NCBI GenBank assembly: GCA_017511005.1
Contig: JAFWLP010000018.1
Location: forward strand, 1-64,000
Length of the DNA stretch: 64,000 nucleotides
Direction of reading: 5' to 3'
Origin: Clostridiales bacterium
GTDB lineage: Bacteria > Bacillota > Clostridia > Saccharofermentanales > Saccharofermentanaceae
The position numbers and the translations under genes are program-made. Positions 52,257 through 60,491 of the stretch are shown here, one piece after another. The notes below the pieces were generated by a model, which was given only the letters and a program-made list of their open reading frames with translations, had not been told where the DNA came from and did no database searches. The first letter of the stretch is position 1. Every line of letters starts with the position of its first letter.

Positions 52257-52781
52257 ATGAAAAGGACATTAGCAACTATTCTGGTTGTTACTTTTTTGGT
52301 CACCGCAATTCCGGTACTGACAGGATGCAAGATCAAGCCGAAGAACTGGTACAAACAGACTTTGGATTATTATGGTGAAGGCATCAGGACAAACTGGGTA
52401 AACGAGGATCCTTCATTAGACCTTAACATCGCCAAGGATCTCAAGTCATATGAACCCAACAAAGAGATAGGATATCTTCTCACCGATCTTGACGGGGACG
52501 GCGTTGATGAACTTCTCATCGGATTCAACGACGGTTCCAACACGACGAAGTTTACGGACCTGATCGTTTGGCACTCCGATCTCGGAGCATACAAACTGCT
52601 CGGCGGCGGAGAAGGATACTACATCTATCTGTGCGCGAGCAATGTCATCGCTGTGGATTCCTGGTACGGTTCTCAGACGGAGAGGACTTTCATGCAGTGG
52701 AATTCCAAGACAAACTCCTTCCCCGTTATTGAAGGAGAAGGAAAATATCTTCCTAAGAAATGGGAACTGACTTCTTTCTGA
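52257..52781 (+). CDS. Small lipoprotein with a Ca-binding-like loop
   Basis: A 174-residue lipoprotein with lipobox LTGC (Cys24). The middle reads LLTDLDGDGVDELLIGF, an EF-hand or FG-GAP-like acidic loop that could bind calcium. The remainder is beta-rich and unrecognised. It follows the EAL-GNAT gene by about 40 bp on the same strand and may be co-transcribed. Confidence 0.72.
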   Translation: MKRTLATILVVTFLVTAIPVLTGCKIKPKNWYKQTLDYYGEGIRTNWVNEDPSLDLNIAKDLKSYEPNKEIGYLLTDLDGDGVDELLIGFNDGSNTTKFTDLIVWHSDLGAYKLLGGGEGYYIYLCASNVIAVDSWYGSQTERTFMQWNSKTNSFPVIEGEGKYLPKKWELTSF

Positions 52782-52785
52782 GATA

Positions 52786-54192
52786 TCAGACCGGCTTGCT
52801 GTGCCATTCGTATTCGGGATGTCTGGAATAGTATTCTTCCTTGATCTCGTACATTCTGGCATCGGCTTTCTGCATTGCCTTACGGATGTCATCGTGCTCA
52901 TCGCTGTGGCATGAGCCGATGGCAAAGTGGGCCCTGCCCGGACGCTCACAGTTCTTCCTGAGCTCTTCTTCCAGTCTGACAAATGCGTTCATGTCGGTAT
53001 CCGGGGTGATGATAAGGAATTCGTCTCCGCCTACGCGGTAGATCTCGACATTCCTGTCCTTGATCTCTTTAAGTGTCGCTGCAACATCCTTGAGGAGATT
53101 ATCACCTGCAAGATGTCCCTGCGTATCATTGATCGTCTTGAGACCATTAACATCGATGAAGAAAACACCGAATGGCTTCTTTATAAGATTGACTCCGCTG
53201 ACATCCTCGCTGATCCTGTTGTTCATGGCATTACGGTTAAAGACACCGGTAAGGAGATCCGTAGAGCTCATTATCTTCATCTTGCGGACGTTCTGATCGT
53301 TGGCTATTTCCGCGGAAAGAATAAATGAAGTCAGTCCGAGAGTCTCTTTGATCATGAGAGTCTTGTCTGTCGGGAAATTGCCTGCCCAGATATATCCGAT
53401 GGTCTTGTTGTCAGATCTCAGCGGATAGATAACGAGGCTTTTTACGCCGGCAAACTTAAGAGAGTCGATCCATTCCGGAGCGATCTTATGTGCTTCATCC
53501 ATGTCCCTTTCGCTGGTCATGACATAGCAGTTGCTCTTATTGATAAGTCTGGGCCATGTCTCGATCACGGCGTAGAATTCTTCAGTAAGAAAATCCTCCA
53601 GAGGGACCTGTGACGGATCGTCAGGATCGTAGTCTTCACAAAGAAGCGAATACTCCCTCTTCTCATAATCGGTAAGAAGGACACTGCATCTCTGTGAGCC
53701 GCATTGCTGACGTATATCCTTGATGACCGCCTTCATGGATTCACGGAAATCCGCCGTCTCCCTAAGCTTCAGACATGTCTTGATAACATTGGTGGCCGTC
53801 TCGGAAGAGATATCGGCAAGCTTGTCGATATCGGCCTTGGGATTCATCTCATAGGAGAACAGGAGCAGTCCTTTGTCCGGATTACCTGATTCGAGAGGCA
53901 TCAGGAACACTTCCATCCATGCGTTGTACAGTTCGATATCGAAATAGGTATGGATAGGAATGTTCTGCTTAACACAGGTATCACAGAGAGCCTCAAAATT
54001 GGCAGTCTTCATGATGTATCTGGTATAAGGGACGTTCGTCATAAAATCGTCCAGCGACTTAACGACAGTTCTCCTGTAAGCATCATTTGCGTCAATGATA
54101 ATATACCTGTTATCATCATTTCCCGCCTTGAGATCGACTGAAATGACACAGGCAACGCGCTTAAAATTCTCGGCAAATCCCTTATAATCCAC
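52786..54192 (-). CDS. Diguanylate cyclase (GAF-like sensor plus GGDEF)
   Basis: A 468-residue soluble protein. The N-terminal region (about 1-120) is PAS-like; the middle (about 135-300) is GAF-like, with SVLLTDYEKREY and SLVIYPLRSDNKTIGYIW; the C-terminus (about 310-455) is a GGDEF domain with DLLTGVFNRNA, FIDVNGLKTINDTQGH and an intact GGDEF. It should make c-di-GMP from GTP. No RxxD inhibitory site precedes the motif. It converges on the lipoprotein gene after the EAL-GNAT protein, so synthesis and breakdown of c-di-GMP lie side by side. Confidence 0.9.
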   Translation of the reverse strand: MDYKGFAENFKRVACVISVDLKAGNDDNRYIIIDANDAYRRTVVKSLDDFMTNVPYTRYIMKTANFEALCDTCVKQNIPIHTYFDIELYNAWMEVFLMPLESGNPDKGLLLFSYEMNPKADIDKLADISSETATNVIKTCLKLRETADFRESMKAVIKDIRQQCGSQRCSVLLTDYEKREYSLLCEDYDPDDPSQVPLEDFLTEEFYAVIETWPRLINKSNCYVMTSERDMDEAHKIAPEWIDSLKFAGVKSLVIYPLRSDNKTIGYIWAGNFPTDKTLMIKETLGLTSFILSAEIANDQNVRKMKIMSSTDLLTGVFNRNAMNNRISEDVSGVNLIKKPFGVFFIDVNGLKTINDTQGHLAGDNLLKDVAATLKEIKDRNVEIYRVGGDEFLIITPDTDMNAFVRLEEELRKNCERPGRAHFAIGSCHSDEHDDIRKAMQKADARMYEIKEEYYSRHPEYEWHSKPV

Positions 54193-54305
54193 TGTGGTAC
54201 CTACAAAATAAAAAAACTTTTACATTATTATACTACCAATTTACTCGGTTTCCACATTCCCGGAGTTTGTTTATGAATTGTTAATCTTATTCACAATGAC
54301 AGTGT

Positions 54306-54731
54306 TTATGAGCCTTCAAGCCACTGGTGCATGCCGCACCCGTAGAATTCCGTCGGTCTTTCAATGAAGCCGAACTTCTTGTAGAATCCCTCTTTTCCCT
54401 GCGCGGCCATGAGGGATATCATTACCCTGTAACCGGGTTTCAGGGATGCCCTGATCCTGTCCATGATCGTATTCATTATCTCTCTGCCAAGTCCTTTTCC
54501 CTGATATTCCGGAAGCACGATAACGTCTGCGATATAGACAACATAACCGCGGTCCGAGATTGCTCTTCCGATCGCTATGGGCTTGCCTTCCTCCCGGAAA
54601 CAGACCAGGATGAATGAATTCTTCAGACCCTCAGCAGCTTCCTCCAAAGGAAACGCGCTCCATTCGACGCTCTTACGCATCTCCATGTATTCTTCAGGTG
54701 TAATGTAATCTGTTATCTCATATCCGGACAT
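54306..54731 (-). CDS. GNAT-family N-acetyltransferase
   Basis: A 141-residue acetyltransferase with the acetyl-CoA loop LPEYQGKGLGREIMN (near residue 78) and a closing FYKKFGFIERP. The strand before the loop is VVYIADVIV. The C-terminal GCGMHQWLE is common in a subgroup of Gram-positive GNAT proteins. Acceptor unknown. Confidence 0.87.
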   Translation of the reverse strand: MSGYEITDYITPEEYMEMRKSVEWSAFPLEEAAEGLKNSFILVCFREEGKPIAIGRAISDRGYVVYIADVIVLPEYQGKGLGREIMNTIMDRIRASLKPGYRVMISLMAAQGKEGFYKKFGFIERPTEFYGCGMHQWLEGS

Positions 54732-54755
54732 CTTTATTCCCCTTTTCCGCGAAAA

Positions 54756-55370
54756 TCATACTCCGATAAGCAAAGCCCTGCACGGTGCTCCGTCTGCCCC
54801 GCCGAGATTTACCGGTGCGGCATTCAGAAGATAAACATCTTCCTCAACTCCGCTTAACCTTATTCCTTCAAGGAGCACTATCTCAGCTCCGAGCATTATC
54901 AGATGGACCGCCATGGGTGTTTCAAGCGGTCCCACCGTCTGTGATTCATTTCCAAACAGCAGGATCTTATTATCCGCAAAGACCCTGGCAGCTTCTTCAG
55001 AAATGGTAACATCTCCGCCTACCAGGATCCTGTTATGGCAGTCACATTCCGTTATACCGGAACCCTGTTCAGCTTCTGCTGCCCTGCAGAGGATCGCTTC
55101 AGCATCTTTTGCGGAAAGATCGCCTTCATGGAACGTTACATAGGCATAACCGACGAATCTCTTCAGCTCCACCTGATCGATCGTCCTGCCGCTGTCAATA
55201 AAATGATAAGGCGCGTCAACATGCGTTCCGTTATGCGCGCACATCTGAAAATCAGTAAGATTACAGACCGCGCCTTCACTTATCTTAAGCTTGATCTGCC
55301 GTTCCGGTGACGGGTCACCGGGATAGACCTCACATCCGAACACTTCCTGTGAGATATCATAGATCTTCAT
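54756..55370 (-). CDS. Cyclase-family metal hydrolase (kynurenine formamidase-like)
   Basis: A 204-residue enzyme with the metal-binding signature HNGTHVDAPYHF (HxGTHxDxPxH, near residue 47). EVYPGDPSPE and GNESQTVGP complete the family pattern. Members hydrolyse N-formylkynurenine or similar amides and lactones. The start is the ATG at 55370, since AAGGAG lies 8 nt upstream; the GTG at 55376 is too close. No other tryptophan-degrading gene is near, so the substrate is open. Confidence 0.87.
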   Translation of the reverse strand: MKIYDISQEVFGCEVYPGDPSPERQIKLKISEGAVCNLTDFQMCAHNGTHVDAPYHFIDSGRTIDQVELKRFVGYAYVTFHEGDLSAKDAEAILCRAAEAEQGSGITECDCHNRILVGGDVTISEEAARVFADNKILLFGNESQTVGPLETPMAVHLIMLGAEIVLLEGIRLSGVEEDVYLLNAAPVNLGGADGAPCRALLIGV

Positions 55371-55408
55371 GGGCACATCTCCTTCGAATGATCGTATAAA
55401 CTGATGAC

Positions 55409-56101
55409 TTATCCTCTCGCGGGTTCTGACCAGGCTCCGCTTGTATCATATTCGACCTTGTTCTCGAACTCGATTGCATTTACATATCTGTTGCCGGAGT
55501 TGTAATCGTAATCGTTGAAGACCGTAAGGTTATGACCGAACATGCCCGTTGCACCGATGAGAGAGGAGGAATAAGCATCATTCTGCTTGAAGAAGTCTGT
55601 CTTGTCGGCATCCTTGAACTTGAATCCCTGTCCCTCGAGCGCGCCGATGACAGACTCCCTGTCCGCGAATCTCATGTCGATACCGTTGAACTTCACGTCA
55701 AGATAACCGGTCTCGCCGCTGTCATTGGCATAATCTCCGCAGTCATATTTGAAGCCGTACACACTGCAGTCTTCAAACTTCGCGGCATTAACCGATTTGT
55801 TATAGACATAGATCGCAACATGCGAAGGCTTGCCGTCCTTGAACAGATAGATGGAACTCCGGATGAGCGTTCTCGGTTCCATATCAGGAAGCTCGCTGAT
55901 AATGCCGTTCTTGTGGTCTATTTCGGCAAGTTCAAAACCGGCATCAAGGATCTCGCTGACCTTGCAGTCAAGCTGGAATTCGGATCCGTCAATCGAGATC
56001 TTCATTGACGGATCCAGCGAATCACAGCCCGTAAACAACATTGACAACGCCATTACCAGAATGACAACGGCAGACTGAACCTTTAATACTCTTCCTCTCA
56101 T
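55409..56101 (-). CDS. Lipoprotein of unknown function
   Basis: A 230-residue lipoprotein with lipobox FTGC (Cys26). The mature part is beta-rich with several Asp/Lys-rich loops; no domain is recognised. It lies about 40 bp upstream of the cyclase-family gene on the same strand and may share its transcript. Confidence 0.7.
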   Translation of the reverse strand: MRGRVLKVQSAVVILVMALSMLFTGCDSLDPSMKISIDGSEFQLDCKVSEILDAGFELAEIDHKNGIISELPDMEPRTLIRSSIYLFKDGKPSHVAIYVYNKSVNAAKFEDCSVYGFKYDCGDYANDSGETGYLDVKFNGIDMRFADRESVIGALEGQGFKFKDADKTDFFKQNDAYSSSLIGATGMFGHNLTVFNDYDYNSGNRYVNAIEFENKVEYDTSGAWSEPARG

Positions 56102-56206
56102 TTTTTCCTCCTGTTATCTCCATAGATCAGATAAACATCTGACATTCCCATAATTGAAGATAATCATAACCCAAAAGCCTGATTATTCAAAGAATCCTTC
56201 TGATCC

Positions 56207-57301
56207 TCACAACGAGAATACATACCCGGCCAAAGGTGACATGACGATCATCAGGACCGAGAAGCAGAACGAGTTGACCGATATCAGCGTTGCCCGCTGT
56301 TCGGCAGGAACCATCTGATTAAGAGCAATGTCGGATCTGATCTGGATCAGGTCATCGGCAAATGCCGTTAAGAACCCTCCGAGCGTCATGAGATACCAGA
56401 TGCCCGTAAATTCGCTTACGAGGCCTATCAGAGCGAGCGAAATGCAGAAAGCAAACAATTTGCCGAGTGTCGTCTTCTTCACTTTACGCGCAGCCAGAGC
56501 GCCGAATATGCCGCCCATCGACATAATGAACAGGAGAGGTCCCAAAGACCAGTCGGGAATCCCTGTCATCGGGAGCTTAGCCTGGAGGAAGAAAAGCAGA
56601 AGGACATCTATGCCTCCCACAAGCGCATTCCTGAAGATCAGTCCCGCAACCTTCTTATTGCCCTTAAGGAAGCTGAAAGCGCCCTTATATACGTCTTTGA
56701 AACGTTGGGATAGCGAATCCCCGCTCTTTTTCAGTATCACCTTGTTTTCGCGCAGGAAAAGAAGGAATACCATGTTGACGGCGGATATCCCGAGCGAGAG
56801 GATCTGCGCGTTTCTGTTGCCCATTATCACGGCAACTCCGGCAAAGAGCGTGGCGATGCCGTTCGATATCCTGTAGACCGCGGTCTGTGTCGAGATGTAT
56901 CTGTCGTAACGTTTCTCCTGCCCTTCCTCAAGCAGCGAATCGTACGCAAGAGCGCTGTCGCTTCCTGATATGAAGTTATACGACAGTGCCGCGAATCCTA
57001 TTGATATGAGCACGCAAGGAAATCCCGGCAGAAAGCCTCTGACGGCAGCCGAGAGCATCGACATGACACAGCTTAAGATGAGACTCTTCTTGCGCCCGAA
57101 GACATCGGCAACCATTCCAGACGGTATCTCGGCGATAAGACTTACTATGTGAAAGACCGTCTCGGCAAATCCTATCTGAACGAGCGAATAGCCGTCAGAT
57201 ACCAGGAGCAATACCCACGCCGCGCCCACGATCGAGATATTGAACATGAAGTTTGATATGTAAAGCAGACCGAGCTGCCTTTTGATATTAAGTTTTGACA
57301 T
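56207..57301 (-). CDS. MFS transporter, probable drug exporter
   Basis: A 364-residue major facilitator with 10-12 transmembrane segments. Loop 2-3 has the MFS signature EIPSGMVADVFGRKKS (motif A). The general pattern, including ALAYDSLLEEGQEKRYDRYI, is that of clostridial efflux pumps, including TetA(P)/Tet(40)-like proteins, but the substrate cannot be assigned. Its messenger carries a leader frame and a terminator that also hides its ribosome binding site (AAAGGAG at 57317-57311). That arrangement is typical of genes induced by ribosome-targeting drugs, which supports a role in drug export. Confidence 0.87.
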   Translation of the reverse strand: MSKLNIKRQLGLLYISNFMFNISIVGAAWVLLLVSDGYSLVQIGFAETVFHIVSLIAEIPSGMVADVFGRKKSLILSCVMSMLSAAVRGFLPGFPCVLISIGFAALSYNFISGSDSALAYDSLLEEGQEKRYDRYISTQTAVYRISNGIATLFAGVAVIMGNRNAQILSLGISAVNMVFLLFLRENKVILKKSGDSLSQRFKDVYKGAFSFLKGNKKVAGLIFRNALVGGIDVLLLFFLQAKLPMTGIPDWSLGPLLFIMSMGGIFGALAARKVKKTTLGKLFAFCISLALIGLVSEFTGIWYLMTLGGFLTAFADDLIQIRSDIALNQMVPAEQRATLISVNSFCFSVLMIVMSPLAGYVFSL

Positions 57302-57340
57302 AAAAAAAATCTCCTTTGATTCAGCTTGGGAACAAAGGAG
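57302..57340 (-). terminator. Attenuator terminator and ribosome-site sequestering hairpin of the MFS gene
   Basis: On the minus strand CTCCTTTG (57340-57333) pairs with CAAAGGAG (57318-57311), followed by eight T's that run up to the ATG. The 3' arm contains the Shine-Dalgarno sequence of the MFS gene, so the hairpin should stop both transcription and translation. Its 5' arm overlaps GACTTCTCCT (57345-57336), which pairs perfectly over 10 bp with AGGAGAAGTC (57402-57393) inside the leader frame. Confidence 0.83.
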
Positions 57341-57372
57341 AAGTCATCGAATTTTATTCTGTATCAGGTTGT

Positions 57373-57459
57373 TTATTTCCTGCAAACAGGCAGACTTCTC
57401 CTATAGGACACCCTGTAGAAACCGTTCATAAGCTGAATGTTAGGTGTGATCCAATACAT
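57373..57459 (-). CDS. Leader peptide of the MFS transporter gene (28 aa)
   Basis: A short frame from ATG 57459 to TAA 57373, with AAAGG 10 nt upstream. It begins MYWITPN and contains FYRVSYRRS. Codons 19-23 overlap AGGAGAAGTC, the antiterminator strand. CTTCTC just ahead of the ATG (57467-57462) can pair with GAGAAG of the same strand, giving a resting fold in which the terminator can form. A ribosome paused early in the frame would block that resting pairing and release the antiterminator. The design parallels drug-sensing leaders such as those of erm and msr genes; which drug is not shown. Confidence 0.7.
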   Translation of the reverse strand: MYWITPNIQLMNGFYRVSYRRSLPVCRK

Positions 57460-57495
57460 ATGAGAAGCGCCTTTCTTTAGATTTTCGTCAGGTGA

Positions 57496-57524
57496 AATAT
57501 ATCACATGCTCCGGTCTAAGGCAA
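57496..57524 (-). promoter_or_regulatory. Promoter of the MFS leader transcript
   Basis: On the minus strand TTGCCT (57524-57519), a 17-bp spacer and TATATT (57501-57496). The predicted start near 57489 gives a leader of about 190 nt before the MFS gene. Confidence 0.65.
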
Positions 57525-57545
57525 CACAAGCTTGATCAACTTTTT

Positions 57546-58037
57546 TCACCAGTTATTCTCTTCGTGGAAAGCGAGCCTGTCGCCTTCGTAGCGGAACTTC
57601 ATGGTAAAGACACCAGAATCCTTCATGCCGCCGAACAGGTAGTCGAACATAATCCTGTCGCCTTCCCAAATAGGCAGATCATTTATGTCCGTCAAAGGCA
57701 CCCAGCAGAGTTCGCCTTCGTCGCAGGCACGCTCAGGCAGTTCAAAATTCTCCGCAACGGATGCCGTGAACACGTGCATGTATTCCGTCGGGTATTCTGA
57801 TGAGATAAATGTTATGAGGCCCCTGTAGCGGAAATCACCGATCATGGAAGAAGTGATTCCTGACTCTTCCTTCAGCTCCCTTAATACACATTCTTCAGGT
57901 GATTCATCCGATTCGAAATGTCCGCCGATACCCAGATACTTATCAAGGTTCATGTCGCCTTTTCTGGTCTTGCGGATAAAGAGACAGTCACTGTCTCTGG
58001 TTATGTATATCAGTGTTGTGAGATTCTCAACGCGCAT
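57546..58037 (-). CDS. NUDIX hydrolase
   Basis: A 163-residue protein with a complete Nudix box, G-x5-E-x7-REUxEExGU, in GGHFESDESPEECVLRELKEESGI (residues 38-61). It resembles the 8-oxo-dGTP hydrolase (MutT-like) group by length and by the C-terminal WVPLTDINDLPIWEGDR. It probably cleans modified nucleotides. It is transcribed towards the MFS gene on the same strand but is separated by the MFS promoter. Confidence 0.9.
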   Translation of the reverse strand: MRVENLTTLIYITRDSDCLFIRKTRKGDMNLDKYLGIGGHFESDESPEECVLRELKEESGITSSMIGDFRYRGLITFISSEYPTEYMHVFTASVAENFELPERACDEGELCWVPLTDINDLPIWEGDRIMFDYLFGGMKDSGVFTMKFRYEGDRLAFHEENNW

Positions 58038-58079
58038 ACAAGTATTATACGGAAGATAATACCGGAACTACAAGCCTTA

Positions 58080-58661
58080 TCAGACCTCCATAGCGGTCTC
58101 GCCGTAATCGATGGAATAATCACCGTTGGCAAGCGCGATGCGGAAATTGATGCGGTAGATAATATAAGAAGAGACGTCGATCTTAAATGTCTCTGCCAGA
58201 GCGCACCACTTATCCGCAAGGCTTACGATATAGCTCTCGCGGTGCATGGGAAGAAATGGCGTAAGAGGAAACATGTGCTTTGCGATGATGTCCTTCTCTA
58301 TGTCGTTAAGCTCAAAATCCCTCTCGGCATTAACCTTGGCAATAGCCGGGTGTCTGAAGCCGTGGAACCTTGCGGCCTGATCCTTGATATGCCAATCGTA
58401 AAGGAAATAATCGTGAAGGAGCGCGCCGCGTACCAGACTGTCCTTATCGACGTTGATCTTCAGGGTTCTCTCTAGGAAATATGCCATCAGGAGACTGAAT
58501 TTGGCAACTGCCACGCAGTGCTCGAAAACGGTAGTCTCACCATGCTGTATGTATTTTTTCATCTCCTGCGCTTCAGGACTTAAGATAATGCTCTTACCGC
58601 GGGTAAAAAGGTCCTTCGCGAGTTTATATTCAGTTATGCGTTTTGCAAAATGTAAAGCCAA
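58080..58661 (-). CDS. HD-domain phosphohydrolase
   Basis: About 193 residues. The HD motif is seen as EHCVAVAKFS (first His), RGALLHDYFLYDW (HD pair) and DKWCALAE (last Asp), the pattern of metal-dependent phosphohydrolases of small signalling or nucleotide substrates. The frame opens with TTG at 58715, but a -10-like TATACT overlaps that point, and AGAGG 6 nt before the TTG at 58661 supports a later start. Substrate unknown. Confidence 0.8.
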   Translation of the reverse strand: MALHFAKRITEYKLAKDLFTRGKSIILSPEAQEMKKYIQHGETTVFEHCVAVAKFSLLMAYFLERTLKINVDKDSLVRGALLHDYFLYDWHIKDQAARFHGFRHPAIAKVNAERDFELNDIEKDIIAKHMFPLTPFLPMHRESYIVSLADKWCALAETFKIDVSSYIIYRINFRIALANGDYSIDYGETAMEV

Positions 58662-58841
58662 TTTAAACCTCTTGTGCTTTGATATTATCAAAGCTGAATT
58701 TTCACACCTCGACAAGTATAACGCAACATCGCGTTTTTTACTCGGTAAATTCTTTACATTTTCGGGTCAGCATGCACGAAAAAGTGTGGCAATTTCCGGC
58801 ATCTGTAAAGACGCCGTTAAGTGCTCAAACGCAGTTAAGAT

Positions 58842-59564
58842 TTAGAAGTAATTTTTCCTGATCCTGAGGTTCCACCAGATCTTCCAGGTATCGGTAAACA
58901 TCTTCCAGACATCCCTGAACCTGATCCTTCCGAAAGACTTGATCCTGGAGAAATTCAGTTCGACCGGCATCTCTATGAGCTTGGCTTTTTTCTTCGAAGC
59001 AAGTGCCAGCAGTTCGATGTCAAAGGCATATCCGTCTATCCTTCTCAGAGGAGCGATCTCCCTGATGAGAGTGCCCCGGTAAAGCTTAAGTCCGGTCTGG
59101 GTGTCGTGGCACTTAAGGCCGAACAGGACCTTGAGCATAATGTAATAGCAGATCGAGAATACTTTCCTTGCGAAGGGATACTCCAGCTTCGAATCCTTGT
59201 GCATCTTTGAGCCGATGACTATATCCGCATTTTCGAGCTTCATCTCGGTATAGTATCCGCTGATGAGATTGGCTGACAGGTCAAGGTCGGCATCTATGAA
59301 ACCGACGATATCGCCCTTGCTGTTTATAGCGCCCCATGTGACTGCACCGCCCTTGCCGCGGTTCTTATCATATCCGAAGTCTTTTATGTTGGGATTATCC
59401 GCAGCCGCCCTCTTAACTTCGGCACCGGTATTGTCACTGCTGCCGTCGTTGACAGCGATGATCTCAAAGTCAGACGTGAACGCACGGAGCGCCTGGTCAA
59501 TGGTCATGAGATTATCGTAGATGTGTTCGCCTTCATTATATGCAGGCACGACGATGCTGAGCAT
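58842..59564 (-). CDS. Family 2 glycosyltransferase (dolichol-phosphate mannose synthase-like)
   Basis: A 240-residue enzyme that should transfer a sugar from a nucleotide donor to a polyprenyl phosphate. Motifs: IVVPAYNEGEHI, AVNDGSSDNT, NRGKGGAV, FIDADLDLS (the DxD-like metal site), QTGLKLYR. There is no C-terminal membrane anchor, as in the short DPM1 class. It probably works at the membrane surface on lipid carriers for wall or teichoic polymers. Confidence 0.92.
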   Translation of the reverse strand: MLSIVVPAYNEGEHIYDNLMTIDQALRAFTSDFEIIAVNDGSSDNTGAEVKRAAADNPNIKDFGYDKNRGKGGAVTWGAINSKGDIVGFIDADLDLSANLISGYYTEMKLENADIVIGSKMHKDSKLEYPFARKVFSICYYIMLKVLFGLKCHDTQTGLKLYRGTLIREIAPLRRIDGYAFDIELLALASKKKAKLIEMPVELNFSRIKSFGRIRFRDVWKMFTDTWKIWWNLRIRKNYF

Positions 59565-59606
59565 AATTATCCTTCGCTATAAAAAATTTCGCGATATTTT
59601 AACACA

Positions 59607-60491
59607 TCAGAAGCGTCCGCCGCCACCGCCGGAGAATCCGCCTCCGCCGCCACCGGAGAATCCGCCGCCACCGCCGCCGGAGAATCCGCCTCCGCCGCTT
59701 GATGAAGACTCGTGATGGATGACTCTCTTGTTCTTGAAGACGTCATTCTTCTCGACTACATTGCTGCCGGGAATGGAGTATGTGCTGATAGCCGGCACCT
59801 TATCAAGTTTTCTCCTGGGAGAAGCGATAAAGGTAAAGACAAGCGCCAATCCGACGGGGATGACTATCGTGAAGAACACGATCGCACCGTAATTTTGGTA
59901 AGAAAATTTCCCTAGATCCTTGGTGATGCCTTCCACTGCGGCACCATATTCACCGCTGCCGAGCTTGTCAATGTATTTTCTGAACAGGCCGTAGCAGTCA
60001 TCGTCATCAACGGCAAAATGAGCCGTGCCGTAAGTATAAAGCCAGAAGAATCTTCCACCCTGATAATCGAGCGTAACATCGATCAGGATGCATACGCCGG
60101 AATTGTTCTGGAGCGGAACGGTCTTGACGTTATCCATGTAGTAATCCTCGGCGAACCTCTTCTCGTCCGCATCGGAATTGGAATACTTCCTGCCCTTGTC
60201 TTTGGTGGTAACGATAACCACGTTGATATCTTTCTCTTTGGAAAGCTTCTTTGCGGCAGCGGTAATGTCATCCATTTCCTGACTCGTGAAAAGATCCGCG
60301 TCATCAACGACCTTAACCGTTTTCGCAGGAGAAAGGTTCATGAAGATATAGAAAATGAGGCTTGCGACCATGATCGCGATGAGACCTACGCCGACACCTA
60401 TCGAAGCTCCGTTAAGCTCGGAGAATACCGAGAGCTTCGGCGCTTTCTCCTTTGCCTGATTCATTTCATTAATGTCGATATTTTCGCTCAT
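59607..60491 (-). CDS. TPM-domain membrane protein with Gly-rich tail
   Basis: A 294-residue protein. A cytoplasmic N-terminus of about 28 residues; transmembrane segment 30-52; a TPM domain (about 60-190) with VVDDADLFTSQEMDDI, DINVVIVTTKDKGRKYSN and EDYYMDN; a second transmembrane segment 203-225; then a cytoplasmic tail ending in three GGGGGFSG repeats. TPM-domain proteins include acid phosphatases and Psb27-like factors; bacterial YgcG-type proteins with Gly-rich tails lack a settled role. It overlaps the upstream zinc-ribbon gene by 4 bp, so the two probably form a complex. Confidence 0.87.
   Translation of the reverse strand: MSENIDINEMNQAKEKAPKLSVFSELNGASIGVGVGLIAIMVASLIFYIFMNLSPAKTVKVVDDADLFTSQEMDDITAAAKKLSKEKDINVVIVTTKDKGRKYSNSDADEKRFAEDYYMDNVKTVPLQNNSGVCILIDVTLDYQGGRFFWLYTYGTAHFAVDDDDCYGLFRKYIDKLGSGEYGAAVEGITKDLGKFSYQNYGAIVFFTIVIPVGLALVFTFIASPRRKLDKVPAISTYSIPGSNVVEKNDVFKNKRVIHHESSSSGGGGFSGGGGGGFSGGGGGGFSGGGGGRF
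59631..59702. repeat. 24-bp tandem repeat encoding the GGGGGFSG tail
   Basis: GGAGAATCCGCC begins at 59631, 59655 and 59679, an exact 24-bp period, three copies. Each unit codes for eight residues, so gain or loss of a unit keeps the frame and changes only the length of the Gly-rich tail. Confidence 0.85.

Noticed and set aside
59521-59715. Plus-strand frame encoding a Pro-rich repeat peptide
   Set aside because: It is the complement of the Gly-rich tail of the TPM gene; it has no ribosome site and its composition is explained by the 24-bp repeat.
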